Positions 1-13,429 of a DNA stretch of 64,000 nucleotides are shown one piece after another. Below the pieces are notes generated by a model. That model was given only the letters and a program-made list of their open reading frames with translations. It was not told the origin of the DNA and did no database searches. Each line of letters starts with the position of its first letter. The stretch's first letter is position 1. Location: assembly GCF_042453785.1 (NCBI RefSeq), contig NC_091673.1, positions 9,333,501-9,397,500 on the forward strand, in the 5' to 3' direction. Source of the DNA: Malus domestica (Eukaryota > Streptophyta > Magnoliopsida > Rosales > Rosaceae). The position numbers were made by a program, and so were the translations under genes.

Positions 1-3000
1 AAGTAGTACTACTCCTTCCCGTCCCGGATTGGTTGAACTTGATCTTGATCTATTACCACCAGGCCATGATCAAGGTGGTTTTTCGTCATTACGGCAAGTG
101 AGGTCCATGCCACATATGCCTCCAATCTTTCATGTTTCTCAACACGAAAATATTTTCCGTGCTTCTCCTTCGAATCCGTCTTTCAGGCCTCCGTTTAATT
201 CGAGTAACGCTACGGCTTTATACTTCCAGCAACCGGGGCCGGGAATGAGTAGCTCCTCGTCGGGTTTATTTCCTCACCAGGACGTTAACTGGGCATTTAG
301 GCCAGCAATCCCTCATAATAATATAGGGATGATGGCTTCTACTTCATCTTCTTCTGCTTCCTCTTTTATACAACTGGGTTCATCCTATTTTGCACGCCCG
401 TTCCACCATCCTCTTCATGAATTTAATGTCGCCGGACCGAGCTTAGATTTCAGAGTTGTTGATCCTCCGAGAAGGCCCCAATCTGGCATTTGGTTTACGC
501 TCCAAGCATCCCAAAATCAGTAAGTATTATTGCATAAAACTCCCCCTGAGTAGGTGTAATTTTCTTTGTTGAATTTATAAAACTCCCCCTCCTGCAGACA
601 TCGAGGTTTGCTAGAAAAAAAAAGTTTATTAGTACTAGAACTCATTTTCTTCCCTTTTTGTTTCTTCGTTAATCCATTTGGAAAATATTGATGATGAAAC
701 TGCATTTTCAATTAATCGGTTTGTCAATGCAGAGCAAAAGAACCATTCTTGCCCCAGATACCCAAAAGCTACTTAAGAATCAAGTAACATCTTCTATCTT
801 TCCATCTCCTACCAGTTCTTTTTTCATTTTCTCAGCTTCAATTAATTACTATTTTCCTTTACTTAGTTCGATTTTTATTAATTTCTTGTGTGTGGAAACT
901 TTAGGGATGGAAGAATGACAGTTCGGTTGATAAAGAAGTATCTGGTTAACAAGCTGAGATTGGATAGCGAATCAGAGGTATGTATATCATCATACACACT
1001 TCAATATAAATTGAATCGAAAAGTATTAAATTATAGAAAATTTTAGTTAATTTTTGTTAGTGCCTTGCAATATTCAAGTTGCTTACGAACTTAATTAACA
1101 CCATGAAGAAGCAAATATGATGACAAACATTAATAAAGAACATACAGAAAACTGACCTTTTGTTTTTATCAATTAACTAGGTATAAGCAGTAAGCACATG
1201 GTGTTAGAGACATGATAGGAACAGCAGAACTAAAATGGGGTTCTGTAGTGCTATTTGTTTCTTATGCTCATAGAACCATATTTAGGTAGTAAGTAGATTT
1301 AGGTCTTCCCTTTTTTTGTTCATAATCATCTATTTCTCTATTAAAGGGAAAAACTAAAATGGGTCATCTGCTTGTGTTTAGTTAGTTACGGAGTGTTTAA
1401 TTGGTGATGGAAATTAACATACTTACTGGCCAAGAGGTACTTTACCTACCACCGCTTTTGCTCAAACCTCAAAATTAATGGTTCGATAAAGAGGTTTTCT
1501 CTTTCATATCTAAAAATAATGAAAATAACATTTCATCGAAATGGCAATACTCCTGCATGGAAAGCAGAATAAAGCAACCAATATTCAAAAAACATAAAGA
1601 AAAAATGTATATTATCAATACCAAAGATAGAAACACCACTATTAAGAAAGACGGTAACAAAGAAATAATGGATTGACAAAAAAGATGAGCAAACAATATA
1701 TAGATGTAAGCCCTTCCTTGCCACACTTAAAACAACTCTTTCTTATCCACACACTAAGACAGTGATTGAGCCTGCAGTGGAGTTGTTACACTTAAACCCT
1801 ATATGAGAAATGGTTTTTAGTTGTTACTTGAGGACTGGTTTAACAAGTCGCTGCAAATCAAAACCAGTGCTTTCCCCAATATTATAACTAATATATATTT
1901 TTTTCTTTTGTTATATCATAACTAATATATACGTGTACATGCATATTGAGCATAGACGTTCACTTGGAGTTTTTTCACTTCTAATAGATGGAATGAGTAT
2001 CGGTGTCCTGGATTGATGTGTAAACTATTTTTTGGATATATTAAATATACTGAAATTTAATAAAAATTTCACAGTAAGTTTTTGTAATATCTATTACTGA
2101 AAGTCATAAAATAAGATGCAGTACTTGAACACTTTGAGCTTAAATCCAGACCCCAAAAAAAATTTAGCCTATATATATATATGCCAGTACCCCTTCACTA
2201 TTTGTTCCCTACTAGCGACTCCCTCTATTTTTTTCCGCATGCAAAAAGTATTAATGTTTTTGTTAAGAGAAACCATGACTGGTATTAAACAGGTATAGAA
2301 AAATTAGGTTTAACCGTAGTAGTATGCAGAAAGCATTATATAGGTGAATGAGATGCAATGCAATGCACATCATGAAATGATAATTTGTATATGATGTGCA
2401 CATTATTGCGGCACATAATTTTACAAAACTCTTTTAACACACGTTTCATCATGAAGTACCCATATATGTTTCCTAATAATTATGCTCAAGTTAAAATTCC
2501 TTCCGTATCTTAAAAATATGTGTATGCAATTCATGTTATAACGTATACCAATATAAGCAGGCTTAAGCTTTGCACTAGTGAAGTCATGGCCTGACTATTA
2601 GCAAGGCAGGTTTCTTAAAATTATTGAATCTTTATGCAATGAGCAAAGTTTAATTTAATTCATTGATCATGGATCGTAGGAAAAAAATCTTGACCAAAAA
2701 GAAAATTAATGATGAAATTTAGATTAACAGCTTAAAGAGTAAGACATAATTGTAGATAAAATTAAGATGAAGCCTCAGTTGTATTCAATACTAAATGTTA
2801 CGCGGAGGCCTAAATGATTCTAAAGCCAGCTTATATATCTATTATTTGAAACTCGAGGCATAATTCATGAAAAAAAAAATCGAGGCATAATGCATATGCA
2901 TGTAGATATATATATATATATGTTTATGATATATTTAAATTCCGTGCATGCAAGTTTAAGCTATAAGCGATTGTTTTAAGTTATAATTAATATCTAGTTG

Positions 3001-6000
3001 TCCTCATTGATCTAAGAAACATACGTCTCTTCTTATTAAAGAAAAGACACATAAATAAAAAAAAGTATGATCCTTAGTTTAGCAAATTGTGTTTCTCAAT
3101 ATAAATGGCTTAATGGGTCGTTGTTTACAATTTTCTGCTAAGTTATTTGCGGTTCTTCAGTAAGTATGTATATTCAAATTAAAACAACTGAGTGGATCAT
3201 CGAGTGAATCAATAAAAAAGAAGTTGCCTGGAAGAATAAAATTGGTTTGTAAGTAATATACGTCAACAACATAAAAATAATTAAGAAAAATAAATTATAG
3301 ACTTATACAGGGATGCCAGTTTGCTTTTAGGTATACGAAGAGTGTTGGAATGGAAAAATAAAATGTCGAAGGTCCTAGCAAAAACGGTTTTAAGTTATTA
3401 CCCACGTATTGATCGTATATTAGGTACTTGAATTTAGGTTTTAAACCGAATGTATGAATAACATAAGAATGATCTAAAAATTAGAGATTCATTAAAAAAA
3501 AAATTATGCGGTTCAAGTTATTGAAATACATTATGTGGTAGGCCTAAGAACACTCATTATTATTTTTTAAATAAAATAAAGAGAGACTTTGGATCCTTGG
3601 CTATCAATGTTCTATGACTGAATCTTATTGGTTTTCTGCATATCGAAGTTCCTGACATTAATATGATAATGTATTTCTATGCAGGTTACTATATTTTTTA
3701 AACCAAAAATTAAAATTTGTAATTGTTTACATTAATGAGATTTAAAAAAAAACCTATAATTTGTGCGATTAAAAATATTAAAATATAAATTACACTCTAC
3801 AATATATTGTATGTACATAAACATGGGTGCACTCATCAAAATCAACAAAAAAATTATTGTACCAAAACATGGGTACATTCTTCAAAAGCACACACACACA
3901 AAAAAAAAAGATATTAGGTTTAATAACATTAGTAAATTTCTTAAATTAAACTTGACATGAATACATTCTCCAATCAATGAATTGAAAATTGAATTAATTT
4001 TATATAAAAAAAAGGTACATTTTACATGCAGCAAATTGATATATTTAAGAACGGGTACATTTAAGATTACAAAATTTGAATATCTTTTTATAAAAACTAA
4101 TGGGTTACAAACTTGTTCTAATTTTATTTTTTTTATTTTGGATTTTGTTTAATTGAAAATTAATTAGGAGTTTAATGAAGGTGTGAGTATTAAAACCTAT
4201 ATTAATTTCTATTTTTATTTCAAAAAATTAAGTAACTAACATGTAAATTCATTATTACATTAATGCTAGGGACTTCGATTAAAATCTAAATACTAATAAG
4301 GTTCCAGTCAATGAACATTAGTAACTATGGACCAAATACTAATTTTTCCTAAAATAAATGTATATAATAAAAGAACTTAGTTCATTTCAAACTCGAGACG
4401 CATATGTAGAACCCAACACCCTATCCACCAGGATTAAACTATATACATTTCAAAGATACATTTATATACCATGTACTTACGATAATTTCATAATATGTGT
4501 GAAGCAAGACAAAAAAAATGATATTACCTTCATATATATGACACCAGTTCTGCTCTCCTAATAAAGATTCTCGTTTGAGTACCTGTGAAGACCAAAGCAT
4601 ATTAGCCATAAAATTATATTAGTTTAGATCATAGGCTTAAAATATTTGACAACTTAATAAAGCAAAAAAAAAAAAAAAAAAAAAAAGAGTTTGTCATGGT
4701 TCGTGAATTTTAAATTGGTTTTTAGTGTATAGGATCTCTTCATTAAGAAACTAAGAATACAAAACGAAATCATAACTGAAGGAATATAATTTAATAACGA
4801 AAACCACGTAGTGGTGTAGTTGAATTTGTCTTCTCTTGACCTAAATTATATATCATCTGCATCTTTAAATATAAAAAAACTATATATTATGGGGTGTGAT
4901 ATTCACACACCCCTTTTTACTTCTCCCACACCTTTTTAGTTTTCGGCCGTCGGATCGGATGAATTGAAGAAGATCAACGGACATAAATTAACAAGGGTGT
5001 GTGAGAAGTAAAAAGGGGTGTGTGGATAGCACACCCCTATATTATATGCATATACGATGTCTAGTTACCTTGTTAAATTTTTTAGTAATGATATATAGAT
5101 AGGGATACATGTTTGATCTGTATACTCTACATGCCAATTTTCTTATAAATAAGTTTTGCAATTCAAGTTCGATCGGTATGTTTTTTGTTAAAATTCATAC
5201 AAATTAGTTGTTGACTCCACACCTTTAACAGTTTTAAGTTAAACGAAAATATAAAATAGTTGAAAGAATGATAAACCAACAACACGTATATGAATCTTAC
5301 TGGTCAATATTTTACGATGATTTGATACGTTACTTAATTATTTCTTTGTACAACATGCCCCTAAGTTAGGAGATAAGATGGAGACACTATCTTATAATAA
5401 TAATAATCAATCCTCACAAAACAGCTAATCTGTGTGCAAACGACCAACAATCAAATTTTGCAGATAGTGTTTTCATGCACCCATATATTTCCAAATTAAT
5501 TCTATACCATATTAATAAAATATAGCAATTATTTAGGATGTGTAACACACTAAACATGCTCTCCTTGCTTTTATTTATTAATATAAGTTGGTTAGTTCTC
5601 GTACTTTGTTATATATAAGTCAATCACACACCATTGAATTGGCAATTTCTTTGTTCATTAGGATCCACCGCCCAGAGTGGTGTGAATCCCTTGCTGCATA
5701 CTTTTAGTAGGGAGAAATTTAATAGGAAAACTAATGAAAAGGGCTTGAAAACCTTGAGTTTTAACGATAAAGATAAAATAAAGGGTAAAGTGAATAGTAT
5801 CAGGTTTGACTTTTTAATGTAAAAATGTTGTTTTTCGTTAAAATTAACAGTACTACGACCTTTTCGTTAAAACTCTCAAATTTAATTAAATTCTATGCCG
5901 TACCTGGAAAGCCAACTCGTACCCTTCACACCTGGCATGCAACTAAATACCCAATGATTAGGTTTATAATTGGAGGGTGTGAAAGATGAACTCCATTTAA

Positions 6001-6489
6001 CTTATTACATAAAAATAAACTTCATGTATAAAATTTTTAAAAAAAATATAACCTCTAATGATTCTTGCGTAAACTAGGATTGTTTCTATGATATGATTCT
6101 CAGATGATCAAGATATGATCTTTTGTGTTCTTTGGTTTGTTTTCACACTAGCTAGCTAGGCATGCATCATATATATCTCTAATATATTTTGTGATGATTA
6201 GCCACAATCCATTTGCATGATAAATTATTTTTTATGGACATGAATATTTAACATCTAGTGCAATAATCAGAGGTGGGATTTTTTCCAACCTTTTCTTTTT
6301 TGTAATTCCTTCATTGACTTTAAGCTCTTGCAAATCAAACATCTTCGATCATCTTGGATTATCGTGCCCACTTGACACTTATTACCATACGAAAAAGTGT
6401 CGATAATAACACATATTGGTCGGTCTAAATTATATCGTAGGGTTTCAAAAAACACACGTGGACCCTGTCATTCTCGAAACCCATTGCAT

Positions 6490-6540
<51 letters not shown>

Positions 6541-8417
6541 TTCCTTTCGTCACGCTTTCGTTTCTTTGAACTCATCTATCATCTTTTCCATTCGAAAGCT
6601 AATATTGTAGGGCCTTCTAATTTGCATTCTTTTCCTAAATTTGCACTGTTTGTGCTAAAAAAAGGTCCTCCAAAACCTTAAGTGCTGCACTTAGTTGCAT
6701 GGAATTTAAAAGACACCCCATCATCATCATCCACAAACCAAACTTGAATAGATAGACCCAAAATATTAATTTATATATAGTAGTATAAGAGTTAATGAGT
6801 AAATCTGCAACTGAACAATTCCAATCAAGTTGTTCATATAAGAACAAAAATAAAATCACGAGAGACAGATAAGAACCATGAAGTTTAATGAATACTTTAC
6901 AGTTTGTGAATGCGATGCATGCACACTAAAGAAATACAAGGATAATCCCTGTTAGCTAATATAAAAACGACACTTTAACAACTTGGTTTTGCCAGAATTT
7001 AAGCAGTGTATTAGAGATTATAATATTAAGTTAAAAAACGTCTATTTTATTAGCCAAAGAAGAACATACGGTGGAAGCTACTTCATGAAGGAATATTGAC
7101 CTTTCGTATTAGGGTTTTCAGAAGCAACGTGAAAGAGACGTGCATGAAGATGAAATTGGATTGGAAAGTTGGAATAGTTAGGCTTTGGGCCCTTTCGAAA
7201 ATATAAAAAGATAGGTAGTGCCTATTCGTCGCCGTGCTTTTTGGATCCATTACGTGATTTTTTGGATTTATTTTTAATCATTTATATTATTTGATGTATC
7301 TTATTAGTATAATATTAAAGTCCAAAGCGTCATTATTTTGGCTTACCAGCAAAGTCTGAGTAGGTCCTGTAATCATTAAATCCGGGAAGTCTAAGATGGT
7401 GGGATGGCGGGCAGCTCCTCATACAGTCGATTTTCATGGCGGGCAACCCCTCATACTGCCCGTGATACTTTGGTTTTTCACATATCATTATTTTCCTTTA
7501 TATTTTTTGGAATGAAGATATATCAACGGGGACTGTGGGTGTGGGGTACGAAGAATCTGTTGGAGTAGAGATAAAAAGTTGAGAGAGATTTATGGGTAAA
7601 GTAGACGTTACAAAGATTTGTATGGAGCATAGCATGGAATAGACGTAAGCTAGTGACAAAGCATGACTTCAACACTACATAATATTCAGGGATTTTGTCT
7701 TCTTTATTTTTAATACATAACTCATATAATTTTCAATAAATATAGTTTCAAGTGAAATATACATAGTTATCCGACGTGATAAGATAAATCGATAAACAAA
7801 TCTAAAACGTTATATAATCAATTACAATGTAGAGTCTTTTGTGTTTTGTGTGGCAGGGGCGTATTGCACCTAATTTCTAGGGTTTATTATATGCTCGATT
7901 AAAATCTGCATGGCTATCAATTACACTTAGCTAAAGAAAAGAAAAAAAGCGAGTTGCACCATAATGTTGTCCTTGCATGCACAATAATTATGCACGTATG
8001 ATATGATTGCAAGTACGAACTTCACTTTTTCATGCATGTGAAATCCCATCGTTACTAATAATTAGTTTTGTTTCTTCTTTACTTGTTTGTTTCTGTTAAT
8101 TATCATTATTAATTCATGTAATTAGTTCTTCAATAATAAATTTACGTGTATATGCGCAAGTGTCTGTACATGTATGTATGTGGGTGTATATACATATATA
8201 TGATTGGGATTGATATGAACGTTAGCAGGTAGAGATAACATGTAGAGGACAGGAGCTTCTACCTTTCTTGACGTTGCAGCATGTAAGAGACAACATCTGG
8301 AGTCTAAGGGACGCACTCACTTTGCTTCCAGACTCCTCAACCACTGATCATGTCATGGTGCTGAACTATGCTAGGACCACGACGATGACGAAGACGACGA
8401 CTACTACAACCGCTTGA
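1..8417 (+). CDS. LAX PANICLE 2-like nuclear protein, 5' partial
   Basis: Four coding exons can be followed: 1-522 (open from the window edge, so the true start lies upstream), 733-783, 905-977 and 8229-8417, all with GT-AG introns and a continuous frame to TGA. The C-terminal part reads GIWFTLQASQNQ, EPFLPQIPKSYLRIK, DGRMTVRLIKKYLVNKL and LLPFLTLQHVRDNIW, then a Thr-rich tail. I recognise this as the conserved end of LAX PANICLE 2-like proteins; it also resembles the RAWUL-type ubiquitin-like domain of DRIP E3 ligases, but no RING domain is in view. An LDLDL stretch near codon 12 looks like an EAR repression motif. Rice LAX2 is a nuclear protein acting in axillary meristem formation; the same role here is inference. 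The last intron is 7.25 kb. Alternative: a DRIP-like protein whose RING lies upstream. Confidence 0.78.
4891..5037. mobile_element. 147-bp inverted-repeat MITE, family 1 copy 1
   Basis: Terminal inverted repeats of about 45 bp start GGGGTGTG and end CACACCCC. The core contains GTCGGATCGGATGAATTGAA. It is flanked by an 8-bp direct repeat TATATTAT (4883-4890 and 5038-5045), a target-site duplication. A close relative is at 9992-10140. An 8-9 bp duplication with long inverted repeats fits a hAT- or Mutator-type non-autonomous element. It lies inside the LAX2-like intron. Confidence 0.85.
5718..5875 (+). mobile_element. ~160-bp MITE-like repeat, family 2 copy 1
   Basis: It shares blocks such as AAAATAAAGGGTAAAGTGAA and TTTTTCGTTAAA with copies at 10340-10507 (reverse) and 59535-59698. 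The ends are loosely inverted: AAACTAATGAAAA at one end and TTTTCGTTAAA at the other. It has no coding potential. Confidence 0.7.
6491..6537 (+). repeat. (CT)n microsatellite
   Basis: An uninterrupted CT dinucleotide run of about 47 nt within the LAX2-like intron. It is likely length-polymorphic. The Ser-Leu open frames across it are artefacts of the repeat. Confidence 0.95.
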
Positions 8418-9991
8418 TTAAAGCTACTCCTCGATTGAGAGTTTTTCCCCATAATTTGATCGATCGTTCGGGTCCCATGTTCTTGTATCATTGTTTATTT
8501 AATTATGCAAAACCCCTTGGCCCTTTCCTCGTTTTGGCATTCTTTTACTCTTTCCCCCCCCCTTAATTTATAATGGTTTTTTCTTTTTCTCTTCACTTCT
8601 CACTTCTCTAATTGTTGGAGAACAATACCCCAAAATCAGTATTTATTATACGGTTTCGGGGCTAATGACCTTAATTAATCCAACTGTATCTCTAAGCTAC
8701 GACGGGATTATTGATATTTATTCTCATTATTTATGTTAACTAGTACAAGCTCCAGAGGGACTATGTACTATTTTTTTATTTTAACAAATGATATTATTTA
8801 CATTAAGATGAAGATGATGGGCTTAGCCTCATCATGGACTAGCAATATTATGGTTTAAATTCGTCTTTGGCGAAAATCGAACCTAAGACCTCTTACTTAC
8901 AAGTGAAGAGGAATATCACTATATCGTAATATTAAGTGACATTTACTATTTTGTTAAGAACCCATCTTATTTGAATCACATCCTAAACCACATGATGTAG
9001 TAGATGACATTTATATATTATGTCATTTCATATAATTAAATGTATTTTCATCTTTTAATCTCCTCATACGCTGCCGTCTTCTCCCCAGATCGTTGATCAA
9101 CCCTTCTCTCTCTAGGAAAGTCAACCTTTAACAAGGATACTGATAGAACCCAAATCTCATCACACAATCAATTCCCAGGGGAAACAATGAAAGAAAAAAA
9201 AAGTGCATTTTTCTCCCTAGACTCAAGTGATGGTAATGCTTATCACATATCTATCTATTTATCATCACTGAACGAGTTTAAATTTTAAAATTTGTGAATA
9301 TCTATCACACATATCTTTATTAAACTCATCAAACGGTGATAAATAGTTTTGTAAGCATCATCAACACTTAAAAGATGGTGAGAAAAAAATATTCCAAAAA
9401 AACACTTCAATTCCCCAAAAGATCTCAGTAAATCCCAACATCCATTGACGTGAAACCAAGATTGTCTTATTTCTCATTCCAATATCCTTAGCGTCCATTG
9501 AAAGGAGAGATGACAGAAGGAGTTTTAGAGTCTGAGGGTCTCCGCAACACCGGCGGCGGTGCAAAAGGCGTGGGTGGTGGTTTGTCGAGGAGCTATAGGT
9601 TCCCAAACTTAACTGCTTACCTTGGTAATTGGGTTTTTTTTAATTTTAATTTTATTTTTTATTACTCTCTAAACAAACAATAGTATCTATATTAAGGGGG
9701 TGGAAGAGTGACCTAAAACCTCTCACTTATAAGTGAAGAAAAATATCATTAAATCGTAATACTAAGGGACTATTGGTAATTGGTTTTAATTGATTATGTT
9801 GATAAAAGTTTAAAATACATGTAGATTGCTTCAAATGATTTGGAAATTCAACATCACATGCCCCATAAGGTGGTTTAGAGATGTGGTTCAAATAAGGTGG
9901 TTTGCTTAGTATTTTCATTTTTTGTTTTTTAAGTTTTAGTTTTCATTTTCATGTCATAGAAAGAGAAAAAAGTATGTGAGAAAAATAAGAA

Positions 9992-10140
9992 GGGATGTGA
10001 TATCCACATACTCCTTTTTACTTCTTCCATACCTTTTTTTATTTTCGACCGTCGGATCGGATGAATTGAAGAAGATCAATGGACATAAATTAACAAGGAG
10101 TGTGTGAGAAGTAAAAAATGGTGTGTGGATAGCACATCCC
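9992..10140. mobile_element. 149-bp inverted-repeat MITE, family 1 copy 2
   Basis: Same element as 4891-5037, in the same orientation, with the GTCGGATCGGATGAATTGAA core and matching inverted ends. It is flanked by a perfect 9-bp direct repeat AAATAAGAA (9983-9991 and 10141-10149). Differences from copy 1 are scattered substitutions. Confidence 0.85.
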
Positions 10141-10339
10141 AAATAAGAAATGCAGAAGAAATGTACATGAACTAACAAACAAAACGAAAACTAAAACAAT
10201 TTTGAGCTATTTTCAATCTCCATTTTTTATATACATATAATATAATTTCCATCACTTCTCCCACCACCTTCCTTTATCTTTATCATTCTCCATTATCCAC
10301 TACTAACAAAAAATAAACTAAAAACCAAATACATAATAG

Positions 10340-10507
10340 TTTAAAGAGAACTTTAATGAAAAGCTCTCGGTACTGTTCACTCTAACAAAAAACCTCATTT
10401 TTACACTAAAGATTCAATCATAATACTGTTCACTTTACCCTTTATTTTATCCTAATCATTAAAACTCCAAGTTTTCAAGCTATTTTCATTAGTTTTCTTT
10501 AGTTTAA
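10340..10507 (-). mobile_element. ~160-bp MITE-like repeat, family 2 copy 2
   Basis: Reverse-complement copy of the repeat at 5718-5875 and 59535-59698. On the minus strand it starts near AAAGAAAACTAATGAAAA and contains AAAATAAAGGGTAAAGTGAA and GTGAACAGTA. Confidence 0.75.
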
Positions 10508-10713
10508 ACTCAAAGAATATGCATCTTTTACTTTTTTCAATTTGGTTTATCTTTTGTTAATGATCAAACCAAACCATGGGAAATAAAGTAGTATGTGACG
10601 TAATCACCAATGCACTTGGACTTGGATTGCTTTGTTTGGGCTTCAAGATCCAAGACAAGCCCACAACATAGATGAATTTGAGGCTCCAATCCTTTTGTTT
10701 TAGCTGGATTAAT

Positions 10714-10941
10714 TCAGAATATGATGCCAGCATTTTCTCGTGAATCTGCTGCAAGTACATCTTCTGCAAAACTCTCAAAAAGGCAAGACTTACTGCCACC
10801 GGTGTACCGCCTCAAGGTATCCAACAAAGATAGTTGTGCGTTACTAACCAAAAATTGAAGCCGACGAAAGATAGTTAGGACATTCACTGGATTTTCAACT
10901 TCGTGAACGCAGGCAATGACTTCTGCCCCGCTTACCAACAA
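10714..10941 (-). other. Unassigned open frame conserved in both duplicates
   Basis: A minus-strand frame (75 aa here) reads GAEVIACVHEVENPVNVLT and RRLQFLVSNAQLSLLDTLRR. The corresponding frame at 19830-20126 reads further upstream because a TAA here is TAC there. I do not recognise a family. It may be a decayed gene fragment, part of a long non-coding transcript, or chance; conservation between the copies only reflects recent duplication. Confidence 0.2.
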
Positions 10942-12547
10942 AGTGAATGTGCTTGTGAACCGGCTTTGGACTTAAGGATTCATAGATATCGAGAGACCTG
11001 GGCATTGCTTGAAGTTGATGATGACCGATGACGACTTTCGAAGAAATTGCCGTGGCCTCAAAGCACACAGCCCAGATGAGTTCATACAGTTTTCCTCCTA
11101 AAGAAAGAAAGTTAGCTTGAGAATCATAAGAGATGTAGACCGAAGCTGAACCTACGAAGACTGAGAGTATGACAGAGCTACGTACGAAATGCTAAAGGAA
11201 AACAAGGTGACAAGATTAACGAGGCCAAACCATAAGAAATACGAGCATCCAGATCATATTATGGCACAATGAACTTTAAAAAGGTCAAGTTGTATGAAAC
11301 ATTCCAGCAGAGACCAATTACAACTGTTGGGCCAAGGAGGAAAAACATCCTAAAACCTATTACGGATTAGGAAAAGCTTTAGGGAAAAATCCAGTAGAAA
11401 TAGTACAAGAATAACTGACAAGGCAAAATGCGTTACACCAAATATTTTACCACAAGTGCACTGTCTGTAGGTTAACAACACCACTGTTTCTCAAATACTC
11501 AAATTTCACCACCTCCACAAGCATTAAAAGAAACAACTCCTACATCATCAATTATGCAGCCAAGGAACATGCGATTTCTGTGTAGACTGCATGACCACCC
11601 AACTATCTATCAAAGATTTTTTGCACACATTAGCGTAGCTCGTAAAACTATGATTCTTTTGCTGTTGTTCCTAGACCATGTACTCAAACACAACAAAAAA
11701 CAAATTCACAATCAGTTGTTATGCCTGCGCTGTACTGGGGTCGGGTTAAGGTACTAGATTCAGTTCTTGCCAGACAAGAAATACCACACACGGCATTGCT
11801 TTAGAGTTTTGGGATCAAATCCACCGCAGCATCCTCCTTGACAAGTGATAAATAACCCCTTTTAATGCTTAGAAACAAGTGAACCATCAATATTCATTTC
11901 TTATAACCGCTACCAAATGGTTCCTACCCTGTCCTCCCATCGCCCAAACTATATTGTATGAAGTATGTCATCACACTAAGCATTGAAGCCAACACTATCG
12001 GTTACCAGTTTACAGACGGTAGTATGGAGAACAAAGCTTTCCCGACATAAACGAAGGAACCTCAAAAGAATATCAATATCAATACAACGATCCTATCATC
12101 CAACCCAAACAAGAATACAATCCTATCATCCGAGCTACGTATCATTTCAACCGACAACAACATAACTGCCACGCTAGTTTAATTCGCAACATGCGGCTAG
12201 AAACCTACGAACGTGCAATAAACGCGAGAAGCAAAGGGCATCACAAAAGGAAGGATGAAACGAAAACCGGTTCCAAACTACTCATTTAACATAAACTTTA
12301 TTCGAATCAAAATATGGTAGTGTTACATCAACAAACTATAAGTCGAAACTCTAGCTCAAAAACTACAGAAAACTCCCATTGCGTTGATGGGAAAACAACA
12401 ATTAAAGTAGAAAAAGATGAACAAATAGGTAATGTTACAACACAAACTATGATTATCATTCTTGTGATTATGTTATTGTAAGAACAAAAGGATTACACTA
12501 TTCTACTAAACCAAAAAAACAAGAAAAAAGAACAAGGAAAGCCAGAC

Positions 12548-13429
12548 TCACGAGAACCCCTTCCGGAGCTTCTGGATGGCGGCGTACATTTTCCGCCGTG
12601 AACCGACGGCGTTAATACCCATATCCTTAAGATCCTCCAACGTCAGCATCGGCAGCACCTCGTCGTCCACCTCGTGTATCTCGAACACCGGCGTGTACCG
12701 GCTCAGCCCCAATTCTATCAGCCACGACCTCACTCCACTCCAATTCGACTCCGGCATGTTATCCGCCTCAACGGCATCGTTCTCCCTGCTCACCGACGCC
12801 CTAGCCCAATTTCCTGCCATCCTCCTCTGCCCATCCCACATATCCTCCCCCGCGTCGTCCCCCGAGTTCACCGGAGTGCTGCCCCTCACCGGACTATCCT
12901 GATCGGGATCCGCGCTGAACCACTCGCCTCCCTCCTCTCTGCTATCGCCGTCGTCGAGCTTCGAATTGGAAGCCCAATTCGATCGGATCCTCTTGGTCCC
13001 CGTGGCTCGCTTCGCCTTGACTCTCCGGCTCCCGAACTCGAACCCTCCGTCGCCATTTTGGTTCCTCTCATCGGGCGGCGTCATTTCGTTGGACTCGTTG
13101 CCGTTGACGAGGTTGATGATTGACCGGGCCTTGACCGATTTGGAGTCCTTGGGGAGCCTCCAGCCGGGCCTGGCTCGTCGCATATGTGATTCAAATGCGC
13201 CAGTAGCGGCAGGCTGGTCGCCGATCTCGCCTAATCGGACGCTGGGGCGTCGCTGCCGTTTGGGGCCCAATTGGCCGTGGTTCTCCGCGGCGTGTACGGC
13301 CGTTGTGGTTGCTATTGCCGTTATGGCAGTTAAGGATGTTTCTGTATTTATCAGCTGTGTCGTTGTGGTGGCTGGAATTGTCGGGCCGGCGGTGATTGGA
13401 GCTTCCGGTGGCTGTAGCTCAGCTGCCAT
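12548..13429 (-). CDS. SAM (sterile alpha motif) domain protein
   Basis: A single GC-rich open frame of 293 aa from MAAELQPPEAP. Forty in-frame codons exist upstream, but they lie across the low-complexity 5' leader and the MAAELQ start is the natural one. The N-terminal two thirds are low-complexity and basic/acidic, with KRQRRPS and KRATGTKRIR segments that look nuclear-directing. The last ~65 residues form a SAM domain: WSGVRSWLIELGLSRYTPVF, VLPMLTLEDLKDMGI and GSRRKMYAAIQKLRKGF. SAM domains mediate protein-protein or RNA contacts; plant proteins of this layout are often named ankyrin/SAM-like but have no settled function. This is the intact member of a duplicated pair; the other copy (21592-22476) is frameshifted. 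Confidence 0.85.
   Translation of the reverse strand: MAAELQPPEAPITAGPTIPATTTTQLINTETSLTAITAIATTTAVHAAENHGQLGPKRQRRPSVRLGEIGDQPAATGAFESHMRRARPGWRLPKDSKSVKARSIINLVNGNESNEMTPPDERNQNGDGGFEFGSRRVKAKRATGTKRIRSNWASNSKLDDGDSREEGGEWFSADPDQDSPVRGSTPVNSGDDAGEDMWDGQRRMAGNWARASVSRENDAVEADNMPESNWSGVRSWLIELGLSRYTPVFEIHEVDDEVLPMLTLEDLKDMGINAVGSRRKMYAAIQKLRKGFS

Larger units (their letters stand above)
978..8228 (+). other. 7.25-kb last intron of the LAX2-like gene
   Basis: The donor GAG|GTATGT and acceptor GCAG|GTAGAG join in phase 0 and restore the conserved ubiquitin-like domain across the gap. The intron is AT-rich and holds an inverted-repeat MITE (4891-5037), a second short transposon (5718-5875), a CT microsatellite (6491-6537) and poly-A tracts. 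I see no other convincing gene inside it; the small open frames are short and low-complexity. Confidence 0.75.
8418..10538. other. Intergenic, repeat-rich, no gene seen
   Basis: AT-rich sequence between the LAX2-like stop and the duplicated block. It holds fragments of a dispersed motif (CCTCTTACTTACAAGTGAAG near 8890, a variant near 9719 and another near 50750) and two MITEs (9992-10140, 10340-10507). The open frame at 9498-9683 is not supported by any recognisable motif. Confidence 0.6.

Noticed and set aside
6397-6681. Open frames with long Ser-Leu runs
   Set aside because: They are translations of the CT microsatellite within an intron.
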